NCBI GenBank assembly: GCA_014529385.2 | Contig: CM043964.1 | Coordinates: forward strand, 7,287,997-7,351,996 | Direction: 5' to 3' | DNA from: Adiantum capillus-veneris | Lineage: Eukaryota > Streptophyta > Polypodiopsida > Polypodiales > Pteridaceae | Length of the DNA stretch: 64,000 nucleotides | The notes under the pieces: generated by a model | Seen by the model: only the letters and a program-made list of their open reading frames with translations | Database searches by the model: none | What the model was told of the DNA's origin: nothing | Shown: piece by piece, positions 1 to 10,400 of the stretch | Layout: each line of letters begins with the position of its first letter | Numbering within the stretch: the stretch's first letter is position 1 | Position numbers and translations under genes: made by a program

Positions 1-420
1 AGCATGAGTATAACTCAAACCAAAATTTTGAGGGGCCAAACAATGAAGACCTCGTCAAGGACTCTGAAGCGCTCTCTTTGGAAAAGATGCTCTATGATGG
101 TACATGAATATACCATCATCCTGGGGGAGAGCTAATGATAGCCATTTTTTGGCTCTCCGTAATTGCCATAGTGAGTTAACCCACCCTACCAAAATCATCC
201 AAACACTGTGGCTATCCCTACCATTTCACTGTATATAGGTGTGTGTGAGTTAGGGGACTTTTCCCATATCTTCTTACAAACCCTCAGATAGCTAGTCACT
301 GGGCTAGTTGAGCCAAAAAAATAAAAAATAATAAGTATATTATGGCCCATATGTGTGTAAATATTTCATTGTATATAGGGCCTAAATAAAATGATTCTTC
401 ATAATTATTTTGGTATTTAA
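1..420. other. AT-rich sequence without a recognisable gene
   Basis: No open frame or RNA gene can be supported here. One short perfect inverted repeat (9-bp arms at 94-102 and 111-119, ATGATGGTA/TACCATCAT, 8-base loop) could form a hairpin. The rest is unique-looking AT-rich DNA leading into the palindromic satellite. Confidence 0.5.
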
Positions 421-696
421 GCACACACTAATGCTTGCATTAGTGTGTGTATAATGCATGCACACCCTAATGCAAGCATTAGTGTGTGATTGTGCACAAA
501 ATAGTGTGTGAAAACACATTAATTTGTGCATAATCACACACTAATGCAAGCATTAGTGTGTGTGTATAATGCTTGCACACCCTAATGCTTGCATTAGGGT
601 GTGCTTGTAACGCATGCACGCACTAATGCAAGCATTAGTGTGTGTATAATGCATGCACACACTAATGCAAGCATTAGTGTGTGATTGTGCACAAAA
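421..696. repeat. Palindromic CACTA-motif satellite, left block
   Basis: About seven diverged units of an almost perfect palindrome, CACTAATGCAAGCATTAGTG (centre AA or TT), separated by GCATGCA and TGTGCACAAA linkers. The linkers join to form further palindromes. Each arm begins CACTA, the signature of En/Spm (CACTA) transposon ends, so these may be subterminal or internal CACTA repeats. The same family recurs at 36187-37080. No coding capacity; short frames across it are repeat artefacts. Confidence 0.85.
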
Positions 697-830
697 TTGT
701 GTGTGTGTGTGTGTGCGTGTGTGTACACTGTGTGTGTGCATGTGTGTGCATGTTAGTGCATGTGTGTGTATGCATTGTGTGTGTGTGCATGTGTGTGTGT
801 ATGTGTTTGTGTATGTGTGTGTGTGTATAG
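697..830. repeat. Imperfect (GT)n microsatellite
   Basis: Long GT-rich tract with occasional GCATGT and GTACACTG interruptions, continuous with the palindromic satellite on its left. It is followed to about 1000 by a GA-rich stretch. Confidence 0.9.
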
Positions 831-1291
831 AAGAACGAGAAGAAAGAGAGAGAGTTCGAGCACTTAGAGTCGTGACCTCTATCGCTTGGATATGGTGGGG
901 ATGGAGATGAAGATAGTAATAGAGGTTGGAGATGGAGAGGGAGAAGGAGAGAGATCTTGGAGATGGAGAGGGAAACAGGCCCGCGTAGAAGAGGAGCTCG
1001 TTTTTTAATTTTTGGCATTCAATTTCGCGGGGGCACGCAGGTGCACCCTTTATATAAGAAAATGTGATGAGGATTTTACTGCGTCTGTTACCGCGCCTTT
1101 TCCCGCTTGTATTACCGCCTGTATTACCGCAAAAATCTCTGATGAGACATTAAGGTTACGCCAACTGCATGACCTCTTGTACCCACCTCCCCTCTATCTC
1201 TAATGAGTGTCACTCATGTCAGTACCAACATTCTTGATTCTTCTTTTTCTTATTTAATTTTTTCTTATTTAGTGTGTGGTCGTGTGTGCAG
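831..1291. other. GA-rich stretch and TTACCGC cluster upstream of tnp2
   Basis: No gene. Purine-rich DNA to about 985, then a cluster at 1085-1130 with three copies of TTACCGC plus CCCGC. The same heptamer, in either orientation, clusters at 2575-2630 and 39250-39440, so it may be a transposase-binding subterminal motif. A splice acceptor (TGTGTGCAG, ending 1291) precedes the tnp2 exon. Confidence 0.5.
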
Positions 1292-2537
1292 GTCGATTGG
1301 GATGACGTGGGTCCGCCGGTTGGCGCAGAACGAACTCAATGGTTGAGCGAGCAATTACCATGTCCATGTACGCGATGTAAGCGTGCGATTGCAAGGCTTC
1401 GGCGTATATGCTTGGCTCACGTGGATGATTATGGACTATGGGACGATCCGAGAAAACGCGCTCGAATGGAAACTAGCGATTCGAGGGTTTTGGCATCCAT
1501 TAATGTCGCTCCCCATTGGAGTGTGATCAAGGGGGGAGGAGGGAGGAGAATGGAAGAGCGAGTGCGCCAAGAAGCAGTCATGGGAGGGGGGTCACACCCG
1601 CCGTCCGATGTGGGTGGGTGCACACGAGCGCATGCGCATCCTACATCCACCACATTTGGGGATCTCTCCACCACCCCGCCCCACATGGAGGTGGAGGAAG
1701 ATCATTTGCACAATATGGTTGAGGATCTTCTTGCATGTGAGGTGGCGAATGAGTGTGAGCCTAAGTGTGCATGTGAAGAAGCCGCCCAAAAAACCAAAGA
1801 TTCATTGCTAGAGGCAACACACACCGCTCTTTACGAGGGATGCTCCTACTCCATATTACGAGCGTCTCTTGAGATCTTGAATATTCAAGCAATGTTTGGA
1901 TGGAGCAATGTAGGGGTCGATGCACTATTGAGGTACGTTTAAGTGTAATAAGTGTTAGTTGTGAGTTTTTTTCGTGGTTATATGCAATAACGAGTGGTAT
2001 TTAATTATGTCATAGGCTATTAGGCAAGATGATGCCTAAAGGCAATCATCTTCCAGAAAATCGAAGGAAGGCACGACAGGTGGTGACAGGGCTTGGGATG
2101 GACTATGATCGCATACATGCATGTGTCAATGATTGCGTGCTATTCCGCAATGAACATGCAGGGCTTGATGCTTGCCCCGAGTGTGGAGAATCAAGGTACA
2201 AAGAGGGAATGCAAGGAACCACAATACCTCGCAAGGTTCTTCGTCATTTCCCCCTCATTCCCCGCATCAAGCACATGTTTAGCACCAAAGGAACAAGCGA
2301 TCTTCTTACATGGCATATGGCAAATCGCTCCACCGATGGGGTTATGAGAGTTCCGGCGGCTGACTCGCCGGCATGGCAACACATTGAGCAGACATGGCCA
2401 GAGTTTAGAGAAGAGCCTCGTCACTTGAGGCTTGGTCTGGCTAGTGATGGGTAAACCCATTTGGGCATCGGTCTACCTCATGGAGTACTTGGCTAGTGGT
2501 TGTTGTGAACTACAACATTCCACCATGGGAAAAGTGA
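1292..2537 (+). pseudogene. CACTA (En/Spm) transposase tnp2, 5' part, broken
   Basis: Two exons. Exon 1 (1292-1932) starts after an AG acceptor and encodes a cysteine-containing Transpos_assoc-like region (PCPCTRC) and the pre-transposase segment (LYEGCSYSILRASLEILN). An intron 1933-2015 (GTACGT..TAG) is predicted: joining AG|G keeps the frame and restores the usual family continuation. Exon 2 (2016 on) carries Transposase_21 motifs: GMDYDRIHACVNDC, ACPECGESRYK, KVLRHFPLIPRIKHMF, DSPAWQHIEQTWPEF, LRLGLASDG. A one-base deletion near 2451 shifts the frame; the next frame still reads NPFGHRSTSWST and YNIPPWEK to a TGA at 2535-2537. The catalytic C-terminal half of the usual 700-900 aa protein is missing, so it cannot be active. 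CACTA family assignment is firm; the upstream exon was not found. Confidence 0.9.
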
Positions 2538-2745
2538 AAAGTGGGAGAGGAATGGGCCGCGTGGATTCTTTTTCTATTGGGGTAATATGGGCGGCTATAT
2601 ATGAGGTAATAATTGCGGTAATGCTCATGGAAAAATCGGAAAACGTGCCAGCGGGGCTGCAGCATACAATCTCTCTCTTTCTTGAAGCTCTCTCTCTCCT
2701 CCTATGCGTAATTCTATGCGATAACAGCAACATTCTCCCATACTG
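2538..2745. mobile_element. Probable CACTA subterminal region and terminus
   Basis: Noncoding, with GGTAAT/GCGGTAAT motifs (2578-2625) and CT-rich DNA. It ends exactly where gypsy coding sequence begins. Read outwards on the minus strand, the end is CAGTATGGGAGAATGTTGC, with TTATCGC and ACGCA farther in. This resembles the other candidate terminus at 39458, which reads CACTATGACATTTGGAGC inwards. Assignment as a terminal inverted repeat is inference from that similarity and the abrupt junction. Confidence 0.5.
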
Positions 2746-4290
2746 GTAGTCAGCCAACTGACTCTCAACCTCCTTGGCTTCTTTAGCACTCATACGATAA
2801 GGTGGTTTACTCACCTGTTTAGTGCCTGGCAAGACATCTATGCCATGTTGCACATCACGTGTAGGGGGTAAACCCGGTGGTAAATCACTTGAGAACACAT
2901 TATTATACTCCGTGAGTAAGTGAGTCAGCTTTTGTCGTGCAAAAGGAGAAAGTAAACTAGAGTTATGCTGGGATGGAGAATCTTGTAAATCATGTGATTT
3001 TTGTTTTACAACAGTTTTTTGTAAATCATGTGATTTTTGTTTTACAACAATTGCATGTTGCTCTATAGAATTAAAATTGAGAGCACTTTGCTTGTTAGAT
3101 TTGTTAACACTTTGTTTATCAGTAGAATTCATCACACTTTGCTCTTGAGAATTCACAAGACTTGGAGACAAGCAGTAACACAAAAAGACTTCATCTATTA
3201 AATCTGCTTTCTACAAAATAGAAAGCTTGTCTGTACATATAAGAGATGCAGATGGTATATTTTTCTCACCAAGCAAAAGCACATGTTTACCATTGGCTGT
3301 AAAGGATAAGGAGTTGTGTTCACAACTCATGTGCAATGTGTTTCCTAAACCATGGAGCCACTCCCGTGCTAAAACTATATCAACACAATCCGTCAAGGGT
3401 CATCGTATAATCTTGAACAATAATCTCAACCCCTTGAACTACCGTGTCCCATACTTCTTTATCGTTCCCAGACATCTGCCCCACCACATAGTTGTGAGAG
3501 CAGGGAGTCTGTGTAAGCTTTAATTTCTTGACTAGCTTATAGTTCAAGAAGTTATGAGTTGCACCATCATCCACTAAAATACAAACATGTTGTCCGTTAA
3601 TAGTGTCATCCATGCGAATCAAATCATGGGTGCCAAAGGTGGGCTGCTACATCGAATCAGGCACACAGCACTTGTGCTTTTCTTCCATATGAAGAATCTC
3701 TATAGTATAATATATAGGAGATGAATGTAATGTGAGGCATTGCACCGTGTGCATGGCCTTTTATTTGCCTTGCAAAAGAGGACAATCTTTCTTGTTATGT
3801 TGGTCCAAAAGACATGTAAAACACAAATTCTGTTTCCTCGTATGCTTAAAATTGGCAGTGTGCTAAGAGACCCACGTGGAGTATCTCGTGTGTGCTTAGG
3901 CTTCTTAGCCTCTTGTGGGCGTGGAGAGGTAGATTGTCTCTTATTTCTCTTGAACGTGTGGGAGATCTACCTCGCCATTGGCTCTTAGCCACATTGATCT
4001 TAGAAAAAGTATTCTTAGAGTGGGGAACATTTCCTTTCCTCTCTTGGTCATCATCATATCTTTGGGCATGACTGATGGCTTCTTCCAAAGTTTTTGGAAG
4101 TTGGGTCTTGACATGAAGACGATAGTCTTTGTCAAGACCCCTATTAAAACACCGTATCTTTTGAAATGCATCTAGACCTTCTAGTTTTAGTATGATTTCC
4201 TGATACTTTGAAAGGTACTGTGTGAAAGAGAGGACACACATGCGGCATGCATCCCATGCTAACCAATTTTTATCTTCTTCATTGGAGTTC
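2746..4290 (-). pseudogene. Decayed Ty3/gypsy: gag C-part, zinc knuckle, protease, RT start
   Basis: Read on the minus strand from 4290 to 2746. The gag C-terminal part (3846-4290) contains DYRLHVKTQLPKTLEEAI. A CCHC knuckle lies near 3768-3845 (CFTCLLDQHNKKDC). The aspartic protease (3380-3622) reads VDDGATHNF, where the family normally has D-S/T-G. A linker follows (REWLHGLGNTLHMS, about 3211-3396). The RT N-terminal entry (2746-2900) reads LPPGLPPTRDVQHGIDVLPG and YRMSAKEAKEVE. Frames are broken several times. A 31-bp segment is tandemly duplicated at 2983-3052 (KQKSHDLQ twice). The element stops at codon Tyr of QLADY at 2746, next to the CACTA-like end; RT core, RNase H and integrase are absent here. 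Its gag N-terminus is at 14602-15113, separated by later insertions. Confidence 0.88.
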
Positions 4291-4502
4291 TGCAAAAGGA
4301 GAGAGAAATGGAGGAGAGAGGAGAGACTCAATACAGGAGAAGCACAACAACGCTATGATTGATAATAATTTGTGTATAAACACCTTACATTATAAATAGA
4401 AAAACTTTGCCATGCATAACTTGACTTGAAACTAAAGCTGACGTGCATTCTATAGAGGGAGTTTCCCACAGGCTAAACGCACAAGGGCTTGCATACCCAA
4501 CA
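4291..4502 (-). repeat. 3' LTR of the small LTR element (truncated)
   Basis: Aligns by eye with 14390-14601 over about 210 bp with scattered differences, including the shared segment ATTGATAATAATTTGTGTAT. The junction with gypsy gag is at about 4290. The polypurine tract follows at 4504-4511. Confidence 0.75.
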
Positions 4503-4511
4503 ACCCCCCCG

Positions 4512-5195
4512 TCAAGCCCAAACCACTGACAATGGACTCGAGACAGACCATGGTAAATTCCAATCACCTAAAACCATGAGTAGAAGTCCCCCCCTCGACA
4601 ATAACATGGGTGTGTGTGCACTTCCCTCAAACAACTATCAGTGTGAGACATACTAGAACTTGACCAAACAACAAAGGGTGGTCTTACCACTTTTTATGTG
4701 GCAGTGTCTATAACCCGTACAAAAGTTTGGCACGAGGAAAACTGACAAGCATGACAATAACTGACAACAGATAATCTAAAACAAGATCTTGGAGAATGAT
4801 GTTGACAATGGACACAACCATAGATCTATGACACTAAACAAGAAAAATTAGTATTTGAACTTTGCATATGTTGTTATACCGTGGTGTAAGTACTCTCACT
4901 GTCTTGTTGCCTTGCAATAGTCAAATAATCTATGACCTTCCACTTGAACTTGAACCATTCGATGAATTGTAGGCTGCAAATTGCCAAGGTCCAATTGATA
5001 TTGTTCTTTACTTTTACCTTCATTTACCTTTGTTTCAAAAATAGGGCACCTTTTGTTGGTCCAAAACTCTGTTGTAATGTTTTGAAATTTTGCTCGTTTA
5101 TGAGTCCTGCTCTGAAGTAACATTTTGAGAATCCAGCAAAAACTCACCAATAATTGCCTTGAGTGTTTTGATATGCTTACCAAGCACCATCGCGT
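4512..5195. other. Interior of the small LTR element, left piece
   Basis: No recognisable protein. A minus-strand frame of up to 145 codons (4896-5333) runs across the LTR boundary of the nested element at 5196, so it is not a real gene. This piece would have been contiguous with 13913-14318 before the nested insertion. Confidence 0.6.
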
Positions 5196-6328
5196 TGTCA
5201 GGAGTTTTTTGGAGCAAGGGATTGCGCATATGTACATACCCATGCATGGTGCATCAAATAAAGGATTTCCCATTTTCCAGAGCCAGGTGGTTACGTGGGG
5301 CCCACATGTGTACAGGTAGGACACCATGTACATAGTGCATCGATTTTCATCGTTACTAGTACCATTGTGTTTTTCTACAATAAGGAGGAGTTGGTAGCGC
5401 GTAAAACTTCTCGAGGAAGCTATCCGCGGGCCGACGACGTGAGGTCAGCAGGTGCGTCAGATGGCATCTAGTGGCGTCAGGAGGGCGAACGGGGTCAATA
5501 CTTGCACACAGATGAGGACGGACACAACGTGGGTGTTTGCTTGTGAGAATTATGCAGGAAGGTCATCATGAGGACCTTTTTTTGGGGCCACTTCACGTGG
5601 TGGCGAGATGCATTATTGGAAAAAAGCTGAGTGCCAGGTGTGCGGATGACGCAAAAAGGTGACAACTATGCACTGCGAGGTCAGTTTTTGGCCTGTTCGG
5701 GGTCCGTTTGAGGTCATCTAAAAGGCCAAGGGTGCCCAACTAAAAAATCTAAGTGTGGGAACTGAAATAACTGAGAGAAGACCAGAAAAAACGTGGAGAA
5801 GAGAGGAGGAACAGCCGCAGGTGTGTTTTTTGCCCATTTTGGAGCCTGTTTTGGCCGTAAACTGCTCATCCGAGGTCGGATTTGAGCACTTTGACATTGT
5901 AGACTGGGGTTTTGGGCCGTTCCGGACGCGATGGCGCTGTCCATTTTGCCAAATTCCTCACTCTTTTCCTGTTGTTTTTCTGTGTAAGTTCCTCCTATGA
6001 GCGAAGTTTCTGCTCCAGTTTGTGATTGTATCTGGCTTCTTTCACCCATAGTGTGTGAGCTATTTGCCCCATTGGTGTTGGCCCAAGCTCAATTGTATCT
6101 AAACATCAGAAATTCTCCTCTTTTGAGCTGAGTTTTTTGGGTGTGTGTGTGTGTGTGTGTGTCTGTGTGGTGGATAGTCTCTCTCCTCTCACTCCAGAGG
6201 TGTGTTCCCTGTCTCGGCCAGGTGTGTTGTCTAAGCTGAGTGGTGCCCCATAGTGTGTGTGTGTATCTTCCCAAGAGTGTGTGTCGGGTCGTTATAGAGG
6301 CGCTGTGTGTATTTTCATCCCGCCCACA
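5196..6328 (+). repeat. 5' LTR of the Tat-like gypsy element
   Basis: 1133 bp, TG..CA termini. Contains a (GT)11 tract near 6140-6163. Compared with the 3' LTR there are five substitutions that I can see (for example GAAATAAC against GAAAAAAC) and one extra GT unit. Short open frames in it are present identically in both LTRs and are not considered genes. Confidence 0.95.
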
Positions 6329-7401
6329 TTCTTTTGGTGCCCCCACTGAGGATCTTCTTCGAGTACCTTCTGCTTCGAGCTTCGAGCTTCGAGCTTCGGG
6401 ATTACAGGTTGCAGGTTGCAGATTACAGGTTACAGGTTACAGGTTACAGGTTACAGGAACAGGGACAGGGACAGGTACAGGTGATTCACACAAGTACAGG
6501 TAGCTGGAGTACAGTGATGTCACTTGTAGTTGTTGTGGGAATGCATCACTTGGCGCCTATTTGAGCGCATTGTCTGTTGGATTGTACGTTACTTGTGGAA
6601 ACTGCCATTGTACGCCTTTGTGGAGCCATATATGGTTTTATTTGGCAGTCCCAGCCATTTCTGAGACTTGGTCTGGAAGATAGTCATTTCTGAGACTTGA
6701 CTATACGCGATTTGCATTAGCTTTCGTGTGAGGGTCGATAGCGTGAGGTTTTTATTGACCTGGGGGATTCTCAAATGTGGAGATCCTTTCGGTGATACAG
6801 GTAGCTGGAGCACCCTTTTCGTGACCTCGCCATAGGCTATGTACTAGTGAGTCCTACTTGATGCTCGGGTTCTATTGTTGACAGTTTATGCATACATAGA
6901 CAGTCTATATTTTGGGTTCCTACTGCTCTACTTCTGGGGAAACTCTGTCGAAATTTTCCCAAGTTATGATGGCTGGTTTTTTGGTATTTTGAGCCATTTA
7001 TGCTGTTATGCTGCTGAAATTTTGGCAAAATCAGAGGTTGAGTCAGGTGTGCCTTCTTGGGAGCTTCATGGTTGGCTTTAATGGATGATCAAAATGGCCC
7101 TCAGTTCACTCCTTTTCATTTAACGCAAAGAATTCAGATTAATGTTCATGTGTCCAGGAAGATCTTTTTCCAGCAGCGCATAGTCTTTATGTTTGGGCCA
7201 AGAAGATTGAGAGAGATCCTGGAATGTCCTTTGCCTGTTGTCATTCCGATGATCAACTATGAAAACTCATTTGATGTGCATGTGTTTGTCCTTATCTAAA
7301 GTTGAGCTCCATTGAAGTTTCTGGGGATTGGGAAGTGAAAAGTTTTGGGTTCTTGCACGTGTGTTCGAAGGGGTTCTCAAAGCATCATAATTTGGGTAGC
7401 C
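6329..7401 (+). promoter_or_regulatory. Leader of the Tat-like element with primer-binding region and tandem repeats
   Basis: Seven bases after the LTR comes TGGTGCCCCCACTGAGG, which has the TGG start of a primer-binding site; I could not match it to a tRNA. At about 6376-6400 CTTCGAG/GAGCTTCG repeats occur. At 6402-6482 there are heptamer repeats (TTACAGG, TGCAGG) and hexamers (ACAGGG). ACAGGTAGCTGGAG occurs at 6493 and again at 6798. No convincing gene lies in this kilobase. Confidence 0.6.
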
Positions 7402-10400
7402 ATGGCTTTCTCTTATCCCGAGTTTCATGGAAGAAGTGATAAAGATGTGGAAGAATTTTTGGAAAAGATGGAGGTTGCCTGCATTAGCAACCAGATTCAT
7501 GACCCTACGCAAATGTTACGCCTTCTCCAAATTTGTTTGAAGAGTGATGCACGAGCTTGGTCCAAAGCATTTGAAGAGGAGTTGCGTATGGCTGATCCAC
7601 CTATAAGATTGAGTTGGGACAATCTAAGGCATGGATTGGAAGTGGAGTTTGTGAAGATAGAAGACCCTGACAAAGTGTGGCAAGAAGTACAGGCTTTGGT
7701 GCAAAAGGAAGGTGAGCCAGTAGATGCGTACATACGTAAGTTTTCATTGGCATGGGAGCGAATGTGCAAGGCTTTAGCACCACAGGTACCCCCGCCTGAC
7801 ATGATGAAGAAGGACAGGTTCTTGGCTGGTCTTTGGGAGAATATACGTTGGAGAGTGGAGCTAAAGAAGCCTAGGACATATGAAGATGCACTAGAGGTAG
7901 CAAGGAACAAAGAGTGGAAGCTGAGGAAAATGAGCCAGTTAGGGGTGGAGTCTTTGCCAATGAGGTCTGAATTTCAGCCTATAGAGTCTTTACAAGGGCG
8001 CATGTCAGGGGTTCATCATGAACCAGTGGTTCCTGTTACTACTCAGGTTATGCCAGCAGTGGTCACTACAGCAGTGCAAGATGATGGCCTAAGGCAAGAC
8101 ATGAGGCAAGTGGTTGATCTGATGAAGAATCTCAGCCTAAACATGCTAGGTCAAGTGGGAAATAATCGAGGTCGAGGGCGGTTTGCAAATCAGCCAGGAG
8201 GTGAAGAAAGACCTAGGAATGGTGCTGGACAAAGTAATAGTAGGTTTTGGAGGCAGACGCCCACATGTTATAATTGTGGAGAGTTGGGTCACATCAGCCC
8301 GCAATGTGATAAGCCACCAAGGATGGGGGGAGACATGTATCCATTGCCAAGACAAGTGCTAACTAGGTCAAATGATTATGGCATCGAAATTAAGGGAGAC
8401 GAAGGAACCAGTGGACTGACCCAGGAGGAAAAAGGGAAGACAAAAGTGCTAAGTGTAGTCACCTTGGAGAAGGCATCAAAGCTAGAGGATACATTAGTGA
8501 TGCCTATTGGGAAGAGGACCACAGAGGAAAAGGAAGGGAGAAGTGCCCCAGGTCCTAGTAAGAAGAAAGGAAAGAGCCATGAAGGCGAGGATGTCAAGGC
8601 CAAGAGGAAAAGGAGAGCTCGTCGAAAGTTTCATGTTTCAGATTTTCCACTAGGGGATGGGCAATTAAGCTATGACTTGAAGGAGGATCTGACGAGCAGG
8701 AAGGCAGATGTTACTTTTGGGCAGCTCATAGAAATGGTTCCTAAACTAAAGCGACAGTGGAAGAGGATGGTTAACCCAATAGAGAAAGAGCCAGAGAGAG
8801 GTTCAGTGAAGGTGTTGGCAATGGACGAGCTACCAGACATTTGTCCAATAGTAGATGTGTGGCATAAAAGGAAAAATTTGGGACAAGGTTATGTGGATGG
8901 CGGAGCCCAAATATGCGTCATAACACACTCATGCGTTGAGAAGATGGGTCTCACAGTGGCTGGGGTGTCAGGTTTTCGGATCAGATTGGCAAACCATCAA
9001 AAAGTAAAATGCTTGGGTGTTGTAAAGAGCTTAGAAGTGGAGGCATATGATGCAAAGGCAGTGGTTGATTTTCATGTGATGCCAGCAGGGTTGGGAGCAT
9101 ATCCTATTATACTGGGCAGACCATGGTTACGTGCAGTGGGAGCTGTTCAAGATTGGCGACATGGTACGATTAGCCTCTATGGAAAGACAGGTACCAAGAA
9201 GCTTTATAATATGGACACAAGGAAACGATTAGAGGAGCTTTATGAAGATGAGGATGAGTCTAGTGATGAAGACTCTTCCACGGTGACAGATGAGGACAGT
9301 GATAGCACTACCAGCAGTGATGAGGATGCTGATGTTGCATTTCTTTTGATGGATAAAGAAATCCAGGAGTGTGGTTTAGTCGCATTTGCGAATGAAGTTG
9401 AAGATGAAAGTGAAGGACCTTATGAAGTGATTGAAGGGCTGATGCAAACCAAGGTTGAGTTGTCAAAAAAGCAGGAATTAATGACGCAAATGATTAGTGG
9501 AGACCTCTCAGCTATGGAGAAGGATATATATTTGCATATGCTGGCTAGTTTTCCTGATTTGTTCATTACTTCATATGAAGAGATCAGAGGGTTCAAGGGT
9601 GAAGAGATGCATATAGAGCTGAATGAAGGTGCTAAGCCAGTGCGGCAAAGGCTAAGAAGGATGGGTCAAGAGCAAATGGAAGCCTTGCGGGTAGAGGTGG
9701 ACAAGTTATTGAAGGCAGGGTTCATAGTTCCAGTGGAGACCACAGAATGGGTGAGTCCAGTTGTAGTCAGTCCAAAGAAGGATGGGAAGTGGAGAATTTG
9801 TGTAGATTTTAAACCCTTAAACGCAGCCACTAAGAAGAACCCATATCCTCTTCCATTCATCGATCAGATCTTGGATTCAGTGGCAGGTTATGAGAGGTAC
9901 AGTGTGTGTGATGGTTTTTCAGGCTATTTTCAATTGAAGATTGCTCTTAAAGACCGCACAAAGACAACTTTTATTACGCCATGGGGCTGCTATTGCTACA
10001 CAGTGTTGCCGTTTGGGTTGTCAAATGGACCATCTTTCTATCAAGAAAGAGCAAATTGGGTGCTGGAACCATTCATTGGTAGTTGTGTTAAGGCTTTTAT
10101 GGACGACTTCTGTGTCTATAGCAGTAGGGCTGAGCATCATGAGAAGTTGCAGATGGTATTGGCTCGATATGATGAATGTGGAGGACAACTAAATCCAAAG
10201 AAATGTCATCTAGCACAGCCAAGGGTGAAGTTATTGGGCCATATGGTGTCAGAAAATGGCATTGAGGCTGATCCAGATAAGGTGAAGTCTATTATTCTTC
10301 TTCCATCACCTATGAGTACGAAGCAATTGGCAACCTTTATACACAAAGTGAAGTACATGGCACGGTTTATTCCATTGTCTTCGCAGCTTCTTTATCCATT

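Noticed and set aside
653-910. Frames in GT, CT and GA microsatellites (also 31791-32144 and 33742-34138)
   Set aside because: Pure simple-repeat translations without initiation context or conservation evidence.
2473-2740. Continuation of gypsy RT on the minus strand past 2746
   Set aside because: The frame stays open by chance, but similarity to RT ends at QLADY and the following sequence has CACTA-like motifs.
4896-5333. Minus-strand 145-codon frame as a gene
   Set aside because: It crosses the 5' LTR border at 5196, so it joins two unrelated sequences.
5714-6049. Minus-strand 111-codon frame in the LTR (and its twin at 13300-13635)
   Set aside because: Antisense within the LTR, identical in both LTRs by descent, no recognised domain.
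6402-6482. Interstitial telomere-like repeat
   Set aside because: The heptamer is TTACAGG, not the plant telomere TTTAGGG, and it lies in a retrotransposon leader.
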